Shown here piece by piece: positions 62,201-64,000 of a DNA stretch of 64,000 bases. Both the position numbers and the translations under genes were made by a program. The stretch comes from Sternotherus odoratus (Eukaryota > Chordata > Testudines > Kinosternidae). Each line of letters starts with the position of its first letter. Position 1 is the stretch's first letter. The notes below the pieces were generated by a model. That model was given only the letters and a program-made list of their open reading frames with translations, had not been told where the DNA came from and did not search any database. Location: assembly GCA_032164245.1 (NCBI GenBank), contig JAVMKO010000010.1:25990189-26054188 (forward strand). The letters run 5' to 3'.

Positions 62201-64000
62201 GTTTAGTTACCATGTTGGCCACCATTTACCTGCCAATTACTTTTTCTCTCTTTTCCATCCTTTTCATTGAGGTTTTCCAGCACACTGGAAGATATCAAAG
62301 AATTGTAACTTTCAAGACCTTTTTTTTTCCCCTCCAAAAAACCCCAAACAAACCCTACCTATGATTTAAATGAACATACAGAGCAGACAGTTTTACAGCA
62401 CCACATAATTATGCAGACTACAGCAGACTAGAGCAATTTATAGTCATGGGTAAATGAGGAAGTGGGGACAGAGGCTGCATCCAGTTAAATGACTCTCAGT
62501 CCCCAGAGAGTCATAACTTTAAGGCTGTTTGGAACATGGTGGCTTTTACCCACGCCGTGTTCCACAGTGCAAATGTGCCTCAGCCATTTAGATTCCCTTG
62601 GTACAATACATGCATTCAGGTAATGGGAGATAAAACAGATGGGTCAAAACAGCATGTTTACCTAAGAGAAGCAAATTATTGTGATCAGACTTTGCAAGGA
62701 AAAATAAATAAAGATACACTTCCCCAAACATCTGAGGAATCCTAGCCTTGCTAAGAAGTAGGTTGTTATTAAATGGACAGTTATACTGTGTTTTGGTACC
62801 AACAAAGGCAGGGCTCTCTATACCCAAGTGATCACTTGATAAATAATCATAATTATTTACACAGAAAATGAAAATCACTAAAGGACATATAGTTTTCATT
62901 GCGTCAAAAAAGAGAGAGCAATAAAAAAAATACCTGAATACATACAGGCAAAAAAGATCACCTATAGGCACCTAAACGACTGGCTTGATTTTCTGACGTC
63001 ATCAAGCAACAGCAATTCCTAATGAAGTCAATGTTCAGCACCTCTTAAAACCAGGCCACTCATTTATTAGCCCAAATATGGATCTAGGGTCCTAATTTCA
63101 GGCACCCGAATTTGAAAATTTTGATTGCAATACAATCATTAGTAGTTGTTGTTTTTTAAAAATACTCAACGCTTCCTGCATCTGAAAAAATGTACCTGTT
63201 GATTTGTGACTTACATATACAGTAGTAGCAAACAGTCTTTTTTTTTGCACAGTTCATCAGATATTGATATGCGTTATGAAATAAAATCTGAATAATGTAA
63301 TCTGCAAGAAGCTGATTTGCAAACATGAGTGTATGCATAGGCATGCTGAGCAGAGATACACAATAGGATAAAATGCATTTACCAGTCAGAAGTTGACATT
63401 TCCACAATCTAGAGTGATTTATAATCTACTGGTATTAAATTATTACTCCAGCATCTCATTCTCTCTCCATTTTTGTAGGAATAACAATTCCATAAACCTA
63501 TTTAAAAAGCAAATAAATATACTGCAATGGATTCAAACTGTTATGAATCCCAAACACATTCTGTGTAGAGACTTCTTTTTTTATTTAGGTAAGAAAACCT
63601 TCTGGATGAATTAATGACTCTGAAGTTGCTCATAAAAAAGGGTGTTCGTTGGAGAGGTTGAATGGAGAGAGGGAAGTACCAAAATATGTAAACAAAAATG
63701 TAAAGCTTTTCAATAAAAAACATTCATATATTCCAACTCTCAATAGACATGGGAGTGCACAACAAAGAGCATTCAGAATTTACGAGCATGTTTACAAAGC
63801 TTTCTTTTCATGGCTAATTTCTACCAACATTTCCAAATTTAACCTACTAAAATGACAACCCTGTTTATAATAAAGGCGCAAAATATTGCTCTGTAGCATA
63901 TTTTGAAAATAATATAAAAATAATATCTATATTACAATTTAAACTTGGCTTGTAAAATTCCAACGTAATATATATACCCTTAAATCTACAAACAGAACAC
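59201..64000. other. AT-rich, gene-free block at the end of the window
   Basis: No coding exon or young mobile element is visible. Old sauropsid-type repeat traces appear, such as CACTGACTCTAATGGGAATTT (about 60328), AGTTACACCGGTGTAAATCT (about 61814) and TCAGGCACCCGAATTTGAAA (about 63099). TTTTATTG near 59238 reads CAATAAAA on the minus strand, a possible poly(A) signal for a minus-strand gene. In mammals the minus-strand gene OTUD7A lies downstream of KLF13, so part of this block could be its 3'UTR, but no sequence evidence shows that. Confidence 0.25.

Overview
This is vertebrate nuclear DNA, most likely from a turtle (Testudines). The clues are the repeats: CR1 LINE 3' ends with ATTCTATGATTCTATGAT-type tails, old MIR SINEs, abundant short hAT elements with 8-bp target duplications, Tigger/pogo-like elements flanked by TA, and a retroposon ending in GACTAACA(C/T)GGCT that I associate with turtle genomes. 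The species call is an inference. There are no bacterial-type genes, operons or CRISPR arrays.

The window holds one intact protein-coding gene, KLF13 (Kruppel-like factor 13), on the + strand. Coding exon 1 is 2192-2732 and coding exon 2 is 39733-40025, with an intron of about 37.0 kb between them. Spliced together they encode 277 residues: an AAECL Sin3-binding helix, a conserved SLFVVARILADLNQ block, a basic nuclear-localisation stretch and three C2H2 zinc fingers. A promoter-like region with two opposed CCAAT boxes lies near 1.6 kb. A long, almost repeat-free 3'UTR runs from 40026 to about 45.42 kb and ends at AATAAA signals.

The intron is a catalogue of mobile elements. It holds three composite Tigger-like elements (13.6-14.5, 19.6-20.5 and 30.2-31.1 kb; the last two are inverted relative to each other), several hAT elements with clear 8-bp target duplications, CR1 and MIR fragments, and fold-back retroposons at 14.8 and 25.7 kb. 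The most striking item is a 1.54-kb hAT-like element at 21300-22837. It carries a minus-strand copy of the first coding exon of protein kinase C gamma (pseudosubstrate plus start of the C1A domain), with its splice donor still attached.

Downstream of KLF13 (45.4-64 kb) I find no gene. It holds more hAT elements (47.5, 49.1-50.3 and 51.8-52.4 kb), a CR1 3' fragment (53.5-54.3 kb), a decayed LINE ORF fragment (55.65-56.4 kb), and a retroposon at 56.4-56.6 kb with an 84-bp perfect inverted repeat. The last 5 kb is AT-rich and has no recognisable coding sequence. Nothing here resembles a multi-gene system. The novelty lies in the transposons: gene-fragment capture, shared GC-rich cargo between different element families, and fold-back retroposition.
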